A DNA stretch of 64,000 nt from Castor canadensis (GCF_047511655.1 NC_133399.1:4715333-4779332); one strand, 5' to 3'; numbered from the stretch's first letter, positions 1 through 12,824 are shown. Notes: generated by a model not told the origin, from the sequence alone. Translations and numbers: made by a program.

Positions 1-119
1 GTTAATGACATGTGCAGATACTGATCCCTCCCTTCAATCATATATACATGCTGTGTGTATTATGTATTATTGATGTGATATGGTTTTGTTTGTTTTTCTT
101 TGTTGTTGTGTCTCTATTA

Positions 120-233
120 GAAATCTTTTCTTCAGTGGTGGAATTCCTGTAGTGTTAGAACACCTGTCTAGGAAGCATGAAAACCTTAGTCCAAATCCCA
201 GTACTTCTAACAAAGAAAAAAATGTTTTCTTCA
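120..233 (+). mobile_element. Short tRNA/ID-like SINE with target-site duplication
   Basis: The core 136-215 has a box-B-like 'agtccaaatcccagtac' and an A-rich end. It is flanked by imperfect 15-bp repeats at 120-134 and 219-233. The same insertion is in the sister copy at 46871-47003, while the related site at 29831-29845 is empty. Confidence 0.75.
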
Positions 234-454
234 TAGTTACCATAAGGGCTACATAAAATATATATGGCCATTCAAAATTTAGCAAACAAAGCAGGTATTT
301 TTGAATATCAAGACAATTTACATTTATTTCATTCCCAGTCCACATTCAATGTTATTCCTTTCACACTTTACATCTCCATATACTTTGTATTCATTAAGTA
401 ATTGTATATGATTTTTTTGTTTTTAATGTTTATTTCTCACTGAAGTAAAAAAAA

Positions 455-537
455 GTTTTGGTATTAGTGAGTTTTTTAACACACGGGCTCACATTTGCTA
501 GGCAGGCACCCTACCACCTGAACCACTCTGTCAGTTC
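455..537 (-). mobile_element. SINE fragment (tRNA-like end, reverse)
   Basis: The reverse-oriented motif 'tttgctaggcaggcaccc' followed by 'accacctgaaccactctg' matches the tRNA-like end of the local SINE family. It is also present at 47225-47312 in the sister block. Confidence 0.7.
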
Positions 538-1027
538 TGAAGTTAAACATTTTTATACTCTGGGTTACAGCATTACAGTATTCTAAATATGACTAAAATT
601 TACTTTTATCCAGTGGGATTAATAACATTTTCATGCCATTTTAAGGTCACTTGTTAAACTTTTGCTTTTGTCATCTGTAAGCTGTCTCACCACCTCCTTA
701 AGGAGGACACACAGAGAATATTCTAAACTGATCATCAGCTTTGATAAATGCAGGGATTACAGGACAATTCTGAGGAATCCATTCTTTAATAAAGATGAGT
801 GGGTTTTAGTACTGTCTTCACCTGAAGTCAGAGTTTTGCGGTCTTTCTGTTTGTGCATGATTGCTCAATGCACAGTTTTGCTACTTTTATTACCTAGCAA
901 TACCACCTCACAGAAGAAGTGCTTACTTATTGTATTTATATTCTCAAGTAATGATTGAACTCTTCATATACAATTAAAAACTATACAAATCTGTGAGATT
1001 TTATTAGCATATATTAATTATGCAAAT

Positions 1028-1240
1028 TAATGGATCTCAGGGCTTTGCACTTGCTTGCAGGTACTGTACTACTTACTACTTGAGTCACACCTCTAGCCCT
1101 TCTTTCTCTGGCTATTTTTTTGAGATCAGGTATTTCCACCCCACCCCCCCCTTTTTTTTTTTGACCCCTTGGTAGGCCTGGATGATGTCAGCCTACCAAG
1201 AACCTCAGATGACAGGCAATGGCCATTGGTGCCTGGCTCA
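1028..1240 (-). mobile_element. SINE, near full length, reverse
   Basis: It runs from the tRNA-like end ('gcacttgcttgcaggtactg') through 'gagtcacacctctagccc' to the B1/Alu-like end ('ggccattggtgcctggctc'). A C-run/T-run interrupts it near 1138-1162. The sister copy is at 47805-48025. Confidence 0.7.
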
Positions 1241-1734
1241 GTATGGCATTTTCATACATTTATGTAGTGTTCTTTGATCACAAACACTCTTCTGCACACT
1301 CTTCTCACCTTCCTGGTTGTCCTCTTCCTTTCCTCACATAGTCTGTATTACTTTCATGTCTTTTAAAATATTCATCGTATGTCACATAAAACCTCTTCAT
1401 ACACAGCATTATTTACACAGGTGTTTATATATAGATACTTGAAATATAAAGCTATTCTGATAATTTATATAGAGAAAGATATTAATGTAAACTTTATACT
1501 ATAGATACATGTAAAAAAACTTTTGAAAGATACATAAAAATATAGAAATTTTTTGTATAAACACAAATTCTCCATATACATATAGAAGATAAATAAAAGT
1601 TCTTATTTGAAAAATTCACAAAATAAATACCTTGTACCATACCACATAAGAAGAATGGTGAGCAGAAAGCCTTTTACCTGGTGCATCTGTTGACTCTCAA
1701 TCTTGTTATTCATGAAAATACTAATTTTGGCAAC

Positions 1735-1928
1735 TGTAGATCATGCCTATAATCCTAATTACTTGGTAAACTGAGGTTACTATGATTGTGTTGAAGGGTA
1801 GCTTGGATGAAGAAGTGACCCCCATCTTCAAAATACTCAGAGTAAAATGGAGTTGCAATAGAGCACCTGTTTTAGAGCACAAAGCCATGAGTTCAAACCC
1901 AAATCCCACAATTCAAAACAAGCCAAAA
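1735..1928 (+). mobile_element. SINE, full length, direct
   Basis: It begins 'gatcatgcctataatccta' and ends with the box-B-like 'gagttcaaacccaaatccc' and an A-rich tail. The same insertion is found at 48525-48720 and 22968-23160, so it predates the three-way split of block alpha. Confidence 0.8.
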
Positions 1929-3929
1929 ACTAAGATATGTACTTTACTTTATACCTGTCTCAGACTGGTGTATTTTACTATTAACAAGAGAAACTGGTCT
2001 AACAGAAGCAGGTTCTATATTCAGTACTGTGCAGAACCTATTAAGAAAAAGGGTTTGTGGTAGCAAAAATAAAAGTGTCTTGGTATTTATACAGTCTTCT
2101 TGAATTTCAAGGATGACATTTACTAGGGAGGGCCTTTCTAGTGAACTGAGCAATGGGTATATACCTAGGGAAAGTGGACTTATAGGAAATGGAAGATAAT
2201 GATAACCCTACACAAGCAATGGATTTTGGAATGTATTTCCAGGACCCAGAAAATAGAATGGTGCTACACCTGATGGGCCAGGAGGCTCTTCTTATTCAGA
2301 TAATAGAAAAGTAAAGGGAGAAGTTGCTTCTGCTGATAATTTTGAGATCTTCAGGGAAAGAGACAAGATGACATCCCAGAGGCTGGTGAGGAACTCATGG
2401 ACTGAAAAAAGTGCTGAAAATTACTTCTAAATTGATCTTATCAAGTTTAAAATGGCAGATTCCAGATGCTGGGAGCATAGGAAGCAGTATATTAGTTTTC
2501 ACTCTATAACAATTTCTTGAGGTAGTGAAACTATAAGGGTTAAAGTTGTTTTTTAGTAATTTTTAGTAGTTTTCTAGTAATGGAGGTCCCCATCCATGAT
2601 GAAAATGGAAGGAATCGGGGCTACATCTGATGGGCTGGAGGCTCTTCATATTCAGAAAATTAAAGAGCCAAGGGAGAAGGTGCTACTGCTGGTAATTTTG
2701 AGAACTTCAGGACAAGAGGTAAGATGACATCCCAGAGACTGTGAAGTGCTCATGGAATGAAAAAAGTGTTGAAAATTACTTCTAAATTGATCTTATCAAG
2801 TTTGAAATAGCAGATTCCAATGCTGGGAGAGTAGGAAACAGTAGATTTCACTCTGCAACAAATTCTTGAGGTAGTGAAGCTATAAGGGTTAATGTTGTTT
2901 TTTGGTTCCTAGTTCCATCCATGATGAAATGGCTCTGTGGGATTTGGACATGGGGACTGGCAGCACATAGGATGAGGATCATGAGGTGGAGCAAAACAAT
3001 GAATGCCATGGCAGGGAACAGAAGAGCAGAAGGAGAGTAGGGTCCAGTGAACTCTCTTTATGGCTTGTCTCCAAAGATCTGAAGACTCATTCTTGGCCCT
3101 AACTCTTACAGGTTTGAAAAGCTTCCAAAGTCCTACACAGGGGACAAATCCATCAGTCTTTTGCCTTTGGATGACATTAGTTCAAGCAACACCAGGAGGG
3201 AATGGGGTGTGTTTTGTCCATAAGTAGTAAGTTACAGCAACAATAAGGAGTAATAGTTTATGTACATGCAGATATGTTTAACAGTCTGTCCATTCCAAGA
3301 TTGGACCTTTATCTAGGCATGCATAGAAGTGGTGGGATCAGACTGTAATTTCACAAAGTCTGTGAAAGTATGCTTAGAGAAAGACTTATGGAAGCAGGGA
3401 CATGAATGAGTTTATGAATATGTCAATGTCTTTTTATCAGAGCATAAAAGTATCTCCATGTGATTTTTCCCTCTGTTTAAGGTCAATATTGAAGGAGGGG
3501 CATTATTACCATGTGAGGAAGAGGGGACAGCAGACATGCTGAGGACCCAAATTTAAATCCTTAGGTGTGCCTGCTGCAGCACCTGGAACTGTTGCTCTGT
3601 GGAGAACCAATTCAGTGTTCAATCTGGTCTTCAAGCTTGAGAATATGCTGTATCTTCTGAAAGTGGTTCTTCATTGTAACTTGGGGTGAGTCTGCTTGTC
3701 TGAACTTTTACAAAGGGTTTTTATTCATTTTAATGGGTATTTTGGGTTTTAATCTTCATTTTTGCATCCTTTGTACAGTTCTGGTGGCAAAGCTACACTT
3801 TCCCCTTGTACTTACTAAGTGTAGACCCTCTTTTATATATTTTTCCTTCCTTGCATAAGAAACTTTAGGTTAAGATATCAGGTATAAGAAATTCTTGTCC
3901 ATGAAGAGAAGTGCATGATCCCAATTCCT

Positions 3930-4570
3930 GAAATGTGACAACATCAGGCCTCTCCTCCTGGTCCAGTGGGTCCTCAACTGGCCTGGCCTACAACCACAAA
4001 TTTCTGAGATCACAGGCTGTCCCCACGGGAAAATGAGTGTGAAATTCTCTCAGCATATTCCTGGCTTCATTTTGCAGTTGAAGAACAAGGATCCATTTTG
4101 AAAAGCAGGTTCCACCTAACTACAGTGAGTCCCCAGGCTGGAATGGGTAGGCACCAGTGAGGAGGCCTAAACTGCTGAGGGCTGTTGCTGAATGCAGTTA
4201 TTTGATTTTTGCACTCTCCCTGGTAGGGGATCACTTCTTCTGTTACTCAGATCTCAAGGGGTGGGTTCTGGATCACTAGCCAGTCAGAAGTGTTGGGAAT
4301 GAGCAAATCACAGGCTGGTCTAAGGAGGACCCTGTGCTTAATACAGGAAATGCTTTCCAGTCTATTCCATTTTCTGGCTCACATTGTGTTGCTGACAGCA
4401 ATTCTGTGTAATTCAGTCTCTTTCCTACTATGACCTGTGCCTGGTGTCAGGTGAGTGAGCAGACCTTTTCTCACCAAAGAAGACTCTAAATGCTGCTTGT
4501 AACTGTCATTCCAGACTGTGGGAGGAAGAGGAGGTTATGAATGACTTAAATAGGTTGGTTCAGACCCAGT
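3930..4570 (+). promoter_or_regulatory. Decayed promoter/first-exon relic (block alpha 1)
   Basis: It is distantly similar to the KRAB-ZNF-type promoter copies at 42-44 and 56 kb. It shares a 'gaggaggcct...ctgctgagggctg' stretch and a degenerate CCAAT element ('agccagtcagaagtg' near 4279), followed by a good splice-donor-like 'cag|gtgagtga' near 4450. Its nearest relative is 50380-50960. The exon role is inferred; no reading frame is preserved. Confidence 0.4.
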
Positions 4571-5517
4571 CCTCTGAAGTACATCACTGTAGTTTGTGTC
4601 CTGAATCTCTGCTTGTGTAGCTTTGTACTTTTTCTTCTCCACGCTGGGGTGAGATTGTTCAAATGGGCAAACTCTGGCATCCTGTCCTCTATGTGCAGAC
4701 ACATGGCCCAGGACAGGGCTCTGTTAGGACTCCTCATCCCTGAGCTCTAGGTCTCCCCAGCCTTCAGTGGATGAGAGGTTATGGCTTCCTCTATTATCCT
4801 TGGGACATGGGTGATTGTATAGAAGTAGCTAAGTGTTTAGAAGCTTGTCTCAGACTAGGGTCAGGTCCACAGCCCAGTTCTTCATAGAGCTGTATATGTG
4901 CATGTGGGGTTCATGATGAAAGGGAGATGTTCAGAAGGTATTGAAGGTTTGAGGTTTTTGCAATCTCTGATATAACTGGAGTTGTCTAGATAGTATGTTC
5001 AAAATTTTATTCCAAATGGAGACATGATCTGACCATATTGAAGTTTTAGTACCAGAACAGCACCAACTTGGAGGTCTGCAGGGTCTCAAGGGTGAGGTAG
5101 ATGTGGGCTTTGCTTTCTACTGTAGTAGACAAGCATGGGAGAGGAAGGATAACAGAGCGGGCACCATCAGCTACTGTACCAGATATCCTTACCCCTGAGC
5201 TGAGATTGTCTTCAGGTGACCATAAAAAGGGGTTGTTGTGGTGCCTCATGTTGAGGATGGGTCATAGAATACAGGAGTGTAAAAAGGAGACAAAGTTCAG
5301 GAAAATTTGCTTATTAAGTGTTCTGTTTCTTCTGACCAATTAAGGTAAAGTTTTTGAGGCAGAAAGTGGGAATATCAAAAGTGTGAGCCTTACCTTGTTT
5401 TAGGTTTACTGAGGAAAGACATCTAAGTGTAATGGGAACACAAAGGATGGTGTTGTTTAATCACAAATGTTTTCTAGGATTTCTTTGCTTTGGCAGGATT
5501 TCTGCTGTTTGTATTTT

Positions 5518-5605
5518 CTTTTTTTTGTGGTACTGTCATTTGAACTCAGTGTTTCACACTTGCTAGGCAGGCACTATACTACTTGAGCCTCTGCACCAGC
5601 AAGTT
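5518..5605 (-). mobile_element. SINE fragment, reverse
   Basis: A T-run leads into 'gtggtactgtcatttgaac' and 'cacttgctaggcaggcac', the tRNA-like end of the local SINE family in reverse. It is shared with 52012-52100. Confidence 0.8.
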
Positions 5606-5817
5606 GTTTGCATTTTCATTAAGGGAGTTTGTCTTGTCAGAATGTACCTTGTGACAATTGAGAAAGCCTGTGAAGTACAGTGGAAAAACAAGATACATTT
5701 GGTTCTTCTGCTAGAATATAGGTTTTTGTTACCTTGAGGGTTTATTTGGATTTATGGAATTGGTGTGATAGCTACAGCTTCTCTTGTACTAAATAATTGG
5801 GCTCACTTGTTGGTATG

Positions 5818-6015
5818 TTCTTTCTTTCTTTTTTTTTTTTTTGGCAGAATTGGGGCTTGAAGTCAGGAAATACTCCTTAAGTCACTGCCAGCCCTTTTGT
5901 GTGACAGGTTTTTCTTAAGATACGGTCTCACAAACCATTTGCTTCATAAATGATCCTCCTGATCTCTGCCTCCTGAATAACTGTGATCTCAGGTGTGAGC
6001 CATTGGTGCCCAGCT
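5818..6015 (-). mobile_element. SINE, near full length, reverse
   Basis: A poly-T run at 5828-5842 is followed by 'cttgaagtcaggaaatactc', the mid-part 'tgatcctcctgatctctgcc' and the end 'gtgagccattggtgcccagc'. It is shared with 52315-52495. Confidence 0.8.
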
Positions 6016-6129
6016 TGTTCTTACTTTCTTGGGTAATAATGGGTAGATTAAGGGAACAGGTGTGAGAAATCCTTGTCCATAAAGACAAGTGACTGATACC
6101 AACATAGTGTGACAACACCAGGCCTTTTG

Positions 6130-6790
6130 TCCTATTCTATTCAAGTCTCACTTGCCCTGCCCTAGAAATTGGTCGTTCTGTGAAATTAGGGACTATATTC
6201 TTAAATGCTGAGTGTGGAATATTCTCAGCAGTCTCCTGGCCCCATTTTCATGTGAAAGCAATAGAGTTCTTTTGGAAAAGCCAGGTACAGGTTCTGCTTA
6301 AATACAATGCACCTACACTGGGGAACATAAGGTCCAGGGAGGAGGCCTGGTCTCCTAAGTGCTGTGCTGGTATCACTTATTGGCCCTGGCACTCTTCTAG
6401 GTGGTGTATCACTTCTGTCACACAGTTCTTACGTGACAGGGCCCAGGTTCAATAGCCAGTGAAAAGTGCTGGAGGGAAATAACTGCATAGACTGAACAAC
6501 CAGAATCTGGTGGGAGGAGGGACCCCTATCTAATCCTTTAAAAATGACTTCTGGTTCCCATCACTTTCTGAATCACTGAGATTTCTTCTGATATGGACTC
6601 TGTGGGACTCAATCTCACTCCCCTATTATGTGTGCTCAGCTAGGTTGGAGGACAGAACTCCCATCACCATAGCAGGCTGACATAGTGTTTGTGACCAGTG
6701 TCCCCAGTCTCAGGAGGATGAGGAAGGTGGACCTGCTTGAAGCAGTGGTGAGGGACCTTGGCCTCCCCAGCACAGTGCTGGAGTCTGGGC
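6130..6790 (+). promoter_or_regulatory. Decayed promoter/first-exon relic
   Basis: This resembles 30780-31200 and, more weakly, 3930-4570: 'gctgagtgtggaatattctc' near 6207, 'gaggaggcctggtctcctaa' near 6340, and a decayed CCAAT site ('atagccagtgaaaagtg' near 6453). It lies about 5.5 kb upstream of the KRAB-A exon on the same strand, a normal distance for a KRAB-ZNF first exon. It could be the lost first exon of that pseudogene, but this is inference from position and weak similarity. Confidence 0.35.
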
Positions 6791-7984
6791 CTTAGTTTCC
6801 TGCAGTGCCCTGTGGCCCTCCATCTTCTCTGTAGGGTGTGGATCTACAAAGATGAGCAGGACCCTGTCATCCTGTGCTCTACCTTTGGGTAACCTGATCC
6901 ATCCTGGAGCCCTCAGTTCTCACCAGATGTGTTGATGATGGGAGGTAATAAGTTCCTAGCAGGAGAAGCTGTGATTCTTGGTGTCCCCGCTCCTTCCAAA
7001 CTCCTCAAGGTAAAACTGATGGTCCTGAATTATGTAAAAATGTGGAATCAGGATCTTAAATGCACAACCAGATCCCAAATATGTGCTAATTAGGGTTCTA
7101 ATAAATCCCCCAATTTATAGAGAACTCACATTCCACAACCCACTGCAATGGCATTACATTTGCAGTTGGGATTCAAATGGAAGGGAAGAGATTGGGGACT
7201 TGTCGACGGTTTATGAGCATAATTGATGTTCTCTTTGGCCTGTGTCTAGACAATGTTTTCCAAAAATGAAATGGGAAAGCATGAATTTTGGGTCTCAGTG
7301 GGAGGACAACCCCAACAACAGAGTGTACAGGTGTCTCAAGGCAAGACAAAGAAGGGCTGTTTTTTCATGAGGAGCAAAGAGTAGTAAAAAGAAGCTGAAA
7401 AATGATGGGTAAAAGAGGGGCCCAAATTAGTGTTGGGACCAGAGATCCTTAGCCTAGAGACTGTGTTTCAGGTGACAGTAAAGGAGGGGTTGATATAGTG
7501 GCTCAGGCTGAGAGTGAGCCAGAGACTTCTGGCCTGGAAAGAGAAGAAAATTTCATTAGGAAACTTTGTATAGTTAGTGTTCTTTTTCAGCTGATCAAGT
7601 AAGATGATGAATTTGAGGTAGAACATGGAATAATCAAAAGTGTGTGCTTCTGTTGTTGGGCATCTATTTATAATGGGAACATGAACAATGGTGGGTGGTG
7701 GTCTTAACAACTAGTGTTGCCAAGATTACTTTGCTTGGGTAAGTTTTCAGTTTGCAATTTCATTCATAGAATTTGTCTAGTCAGAATATAATTTGTGACA
7801 ATTAAGGAAGCCCGTGATGGACCATGGGGAAATGAGAGAACTTTAGGATCTCCTGCTAAAAGAAAGGGTTTATTAAATTGGGTGATATATTATAAAAATG
7901 TGTTTGCTCTTCATCACAGGTTCTGGCACAGAATTACTAAAGCTCTTAGAATATCTTGTTATCCTTTGCCCCTTTAAATGATAT

Positions 7985-8112
7985 CTGAATATATGCTAGT
8001 GAGGTGATCCATGCTACCATCCCAGATGAACTGGATGACCTTGAACCATGATCCTCCTGATTTCAACCTCCCAAGTAGTTAAGATGACAAGTGTGAGCCA
8101 CCAGTGTCCAAC
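7985..8112 (-). mobile_element. SINE fragment, reverse
   Basis: It has 'atgatcctcctgatttcaac', 'ctcccaagtagttaagatga' and 'gtgagccaccagtgtccaac', the B1/Alu-like half of the local SINE family. Confidence 0.75.
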
Positions 8113-8269
8113 AAGTTGTTCATTCTGTATTGTGTATTATAATCATCTTTTATCTTGGAAACTGAAATAGCCATTGTTGGAAATTTATTGATTAGTTGGT
8201 TTGCAATAGGAAGAAAACACTAGGAAAAATCTATAAAAATAATACAAGTAATCCTAGTTTTATAGGGTT

Positions 8270-9300
8270 AATTAAAACTTGAATTTCTTTACTTCATTTC
8301 TTTTTTATTTGTGTCATTTAGTTTTGCTTACTTTTTTCCAGTGCTTGGATAGAACCTATGCCCTTGCTCTTGCTCAGCAATTAACCTACCACCAAGCTAT
8401 TCATTTCTTTTCTCAAGGATTCATTTATTTTCACATTTCAATGATTTTGGTGGAGTGTAAGTATTTCATGAGCTCCCATCTCCAAAAATAACCAGAGCAA
8501 AAAGACTGGAGTGTAGCTCAAGCAATAGAGAATCTGCTTTGCAAACATAAAACCCTGAATTCAAAGCCTTGTCAAACCTAAAAATAAAAAAGATGGATAA
8601 CTGAACATGCTCATCAGCCATCTGGATGCAGCTGTTACAGAATTCATTAATAAACACCTAACAAAAATATTTTCTATGAACACAGTGAATTTTTCCCAAA
8701 GAATCACCACATTCTAATCTATCATATGCAGTTTAAATAATGTAAATCTATAGAATTCAACAAAGTCTGGTGTTCCCTAAGAAGGTGTGTTGCCAGTGTG
8801 AACGTGCATAGTACTTGAAATCATGTAAGCCACAGTAAATGCTGGTGGGTGTTCTTTCCTTTCTAAAGGTATAAGTGTGCCTATCATGGGACCATTTTCT
8901 CTTCAGTGTTTTGACTTTGACATGCATAGTTATTCTAGATTTACACTTGTCTATGAACACATGAGGAAAATATCTGAGGGTCAGACTCAAAGACAGCCAC
9001 ATTTTGGTAGTGTCATAGATACTGAGATTTTGTATTTGACAGTTTTTTTGAGTAGAAACTTAAAGTGACTGAATTGAGATGTTCTCTCTGAGAAACATAA
9101 GAGTAGAATCCTAGAGTGTTCTCACAAGGAGATGAGAGTAAAAAGGACATGATGGGCTCCCAAAGTTAAATCCTCAGGTTTCTGTGATGACCAATAGAAA
9201 CATTCCTTGCAGGGCTCCTTTTCAGCACTTTGTGTGCTCTTGACCCTTGAAGGTTTTATGGAATTATTACACTATGTGGGTAGTCCTAAAATTAAGGAAT
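8270..9300 (+). repeat. Segmental duplication, block beta copy 1
   Basis: It aligns with 24600-25690 and less closely with 40980-41900 and 54895-55300. Shared landmarks are a SINE beginning 'cccatctccaaaaataacca' (8477), 'ctttctaaaggtataa' (8860) and 'tttgactttgacatgcatag' (8911). No coding potential was recognised. Confidence 0.8.
8475..8592 (+). mobile_element. SINE fragment, direct
   Basis: It contains 'gactggagtgtagctcaagc' (box-A-like) and 'ctgaattcaaagccttgtc' (box-B-like) followed by an A-rich tail. It is shared with 24810-24920 and 40985-41100. Confidence 0.75.
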
Positions 9301-12069
9301 ACAGATTTCCCAATTGCTAGGAAGAAAAGATCTTTGATTTCCAAGAAAGGGGAAGAACTTGGGGGAACAGGTGGCTAAATCAACTTTCACTTCTGGGAAA
9401 TTATTCCCTGTGATAATTCTGTTCTGAGGGTGACAGTAAAGATGTCTTTTCTGCTGACTCAGGCTCATGGTGGGTAACAGTGAGCATTACTGTAGAAATA
9501 ACAGAAAACTTTAAAATATTTTCTTCATAAGAATTTTTTTTGCACTATTTTGTATAAACAGAAAATTTGAGAGGCAGAATCTAACAGAAAGACAACTTTG
9601 GGTTCTTCCTTCTACTGGAATGCTTTTGTGCATTTGAGAATAGATGTGGTATTTAGTAAAATTTTTACAATTTGTTTATTGTATGAGTTTCTGGCATTCA
9701 GATGACCACAAGTTTTAAGACCTTTGGAACTTGATTAAATGATCAAGCACATAAATTTTTGACATTAAAGGTGACGTACAACAACAGACAAAAGACATAG
9801 GAATCTACTCAGTGAAATAATCTCAGGGTAATTCTGAAACTCTGGAAAGATATGCACATGCATGCACAGGAGGTAGCTAGATGCCCTGATAGATGTGAAA
9901 AAAAGAGTCTGTACACACATTACAATAGTAGATGGCAACCACCTCAATCCTTTCCCTACTTTTTGCATCTTATCCACTAAGCAGTTTTCTTCTATTTTTG
10001 ACCCTTTGGAATTAGAAAAAGTATTAGAGCTCTTCCATATAAAAGCCCTCTGGGTGCTGTGCTGTGTGTTTTTCACAATCTTGTGATATTGAACTAAACT
10101 ATTTTCACATTTGCTTCAGTGGTCATGGTTTGGGGATCTTTTCCAGATGTCTTCTCCAAGATGTGAAAAATAGTTCTGATTAACATTCATAATACATCCA
10201 GTGGGTAGCAGAAGCAATTTCAATACTCTATTTCAAATTATAATTAAAGAAATGTCAATGGAGATTGTACTAATTGCCACTTTTCTTATGTATTTGGACT
10301 TTGAACACTTATTTTACTTAACTAATTCCTAAATCAGGGACAGAGATCTTGATTCTGTACACGGTGTTTTATGTTGACTAGACATGTGCATTTCTCAATC
10401 ACATTCTCATTTATTAGTGTGTGCAATACACTAATCCTTTGGTCTGGCTTGTATTGCAGATATTCATCCTCATTGCTTGACTTTTGCCACTCTAATATAT
10501 TAACATTCCACATTCATTTTGTATGTTCCTTGGGTAGTGACTTCAAAATGCTCTTCTTACTTTCAGTCAGAGGCTTCATACATAGCTCTTGAACTGGAGA
10601 TGTATCCTGGGATCACATTGAACATACGCAAGTCCTACTTTAGTTTTGCAAATGCTGGGATGACAGGCATATGACACCATGACTTCAAAAGTATTCATAA
10701 TTTGTCTTTTGTATTTCCCATGCAATTTGATCACTGTCTGTGACATTGGAGAATACGATGTGTGTTTTCAAAGAGAAATAGGGTTCCAGATTTTGTGTTT
10801 TAGCCACCAATGTATGATGTTTCTTGTGTCATGTGTCAATTTTCTCTTACTGTTACCAGTCAAGGGAAGACTGGTTCCCTTTCCTCTGAGGCCTATTTGT
10901 TCATCTTGTTCTTGTAGTACAGTTTCCTTGATAATGTAGCTTGAACATTGTTTATTAATATTAGACAATAGGACACTTTGTGTTCTTTCCCTTGCTCTCT
11001 TTTTCCCATTTTTCTTTGTTATTATTCTTCCTTTTTTGACAGTGGTTCTTGGTATGCAGATTACTCCAGTGTTTAACCAGTGATCCTTCTGGTGGAATTA
11101 GAAGATTAGGCTCCACAAGCAGTTCAAGGGATCACTTTCTTATTCCAATTATTTTTAATTGCTGTTTGCAATTTATGACACTTTGAAAAGTAGTTTTGTT
11201 CATGAGTTATAAGGTGTATTTTAGAAATTGCAAAATTGTATACATCTACTTTGATGTCATCACATTGTTGAAATCCACCTATTTCTAGGCACACATGCTA
11301 CATCCTCCTTTCTAAATTATGCTTTTGCATGCTAAAGCAAAAACTGTAACTTTATCTAAATAATCCTTTATGAGTCTTATTTAGCTTTAAATTTGGGTTG
11401 GTCTGTAAGAAACCAGGTAGAAGCCTCTAAATGTTCTCTCTTGATATAGTCACCCAAGAGGTGCTCGATTCCAAAAAAAATATATTGAAAAGAGATATTA
11501 AATATATTTGTCATACCAACTTTCTATTCATAACTGTGAGTGCATTGGGGATTCTCATACTACAGACTCCCTCTGATGAACATTGCAGAAATGTGCAAAT
11601 AATCATAAATACACATATATAATAGGATATTGTTGGAATAAATTGCTTCATGGCACTTTCCCTGTTTTACACTTTATATTTGGTTTGGTGAGGATCATCC
11701 CATCAGCAGTTCTGCAATGCCAGTAACATAAAACTTCTACCCATGTATTTATAACATTATTCCTGCAGTATCTTTTCACCCTATATTACTCTAATGAGAA
11801 CTAAGGAGAAGGAATTTGTTAATAGATTGCCACAATCTCAGTGTATAACATGTAATTTTTGTGACCATGTTCTGCTTTGAATTTAAGAAATAGGTCCAGT
11901 GAGATGTCAGAATTACCATGAAGTGCCTGTGAGTATAGATGGAGAATGAGAATGTGATAAAAATACAATGCATTGAATATGCAGAGACCACATCAGCATG
12001 TGAACTTACTACACAGAGATTGCCTTTTTCCAGTCACAATTTTCTCACAATGTATGTGGGACATATTAG
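9300..12069. other. Intergenic, no gene seen
   Basis: AT-rich sequence with no supported gene. The open frames here are short, overlap on both strands and resemble no family I know. It forms the upstream flank of the KRAB-A exon. Confidence 0.6.
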
Positions 12070-12196
12070 GAACCCCTGACCCTTGAGGATCTTGCTGTGA
12101 CTTTCACCCTGGAATAACAGGGCTATTTGGATCCATCCCAAAAGAAGCTCTACAGAGAAGTGATGCTAGAAACCTGTAACAACTTGTCCTACATAG
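12070..12196 (+). pseudogene. KRAB-A exon of a dead KRAB zinc-finger gene
   Basis: Seen: an exon-like block bounded by an AG acceptor (12068-12069) and a GT donor (12197-12198), exactly 127 nt, the standard KRAB-A exon size. Read in phase 0 it gives EPLTLEDLAVTFTLE, then a stop, then QGYLDPSQKKLYREVMLETC and NNLSYI. The stop TAA at 12115-12117 falls at the first E of the usual EEW triplet, and the W position is Q. The DPSQKKLY and EVMLE parts are intact; the usual DV is DL. Known: KRAB-A recruits TRIM28/KAP1 through the DV, EEW and MLE residues, so this copy could not encode a working repressor domain. Phase 0 entry fits first exons ending in ATG, like those at 42.66, 44.23 and 56.11 kb. No finger exon follows. 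The family assignment is firm; the parent gene is unknown. Confidence 0.9.
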
Positions 12197-12398
12197 GTAA
12201 ATATGGCATCATTACCTTATTGAAACTATGCACTACTGCTCTTGCTCAATGGTGTTGTTGCCTCATGGGATGTTTAAAAAGGGACAGTAATGGTTCATAT
12301 ACACGCATGATCATATTATAGTATGAAAATACCTGAGGTCTCAAATTGTTTTTTCATATTGATTAAATACTAATGGTATCTCTGTGTCTATATCTTAC

Positions 12399-12459
12399 AA
12401 ACAAAAGAAGAAAATGAAAATATTGAAGAGGACTTCAGCAATCCCAGAAGAAATATGTG
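12399..12459 (+). pseudogene. KRAB-linked second exon (B/C-type), acceptor lost
   Basis: It lies 202 bp after the KRAB-A exon. Entering in the required phase it reads TKEENENIEED, then FSNPRRNM, and runs into a GT donor at 12460-12461. The block is 61 nt, the size of the matching exon in rodent KRAB-ZNF genes, and NIEE...RR is the usual motif. The expected AG acceptor at 12397-12398 reads AC, so splicing would fail. Short length and one recognisable motif limit confidence, but length, phase and spacing all agree with the upstream exon. Confidence 0.75.
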
Positions 12460-12824
12460 GTAATTTCTGCGCGTAACCAAAACAGTGGACATCAGATGTG
12501 GCATGTCAAGAAGTTTGAAAAACAAGGAAATGAGACACAACTTCCATTTGTAAATTGCTGAAATCAGTGAAAAATTTCTCAAAGATTAGAAAAATAAGTT
12601 AAGCATCCAGAATAAAAAAATTCAAAATCTGATGTATGCCATTATTCATAATATGTTTTGCCCAAGAAGTCACAAGAAATACGGTCCTGTTGCTCAATAT
12701 GCAAAAATAATCCCACTCTGTGCACAAATTAATTTTACTATATTATATCAAGTGCCCTCATAGTGGGAGTATCAGGTGAACTGGTATAGACTGACACATT
12801 TTCAACCTATCTCCTCATTTCATT

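Larger units (their letters stand above)
1..6310 (+). repeat. Segmental duplication, block alpha copy 1
   Basis: This stretch aligns by eye, in order and in the same orientation, with 46748-52780. Landmarks shared by the two copies include 'ctgtctcaccacctcc' (683 and 47450), 'attattaccatgtgagg' (3503 and 49966) and 'tgcctgctgcagcac' (3568 and 50032). Most SINEs inside are shared too, so they predate the duplication. The middle part (about 1735-3650) has a third copy at 22965-24590. The block starts before the window. It contains no gene I can support; it carries one promoter-like relic near 3.9-4.6 kb. Confidence 0.85.

Noticed and set aside
12460-12780. Possible start of a zinc-finger exon after the KRAB exons
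   Set aside because: Some wording resembles a KRAB-ZNF linker ('ggacatcagatgtggcatg'), but no C-x2-C...H-x3-H finger or acceptor is visible and LINE-1 begins at 12825.
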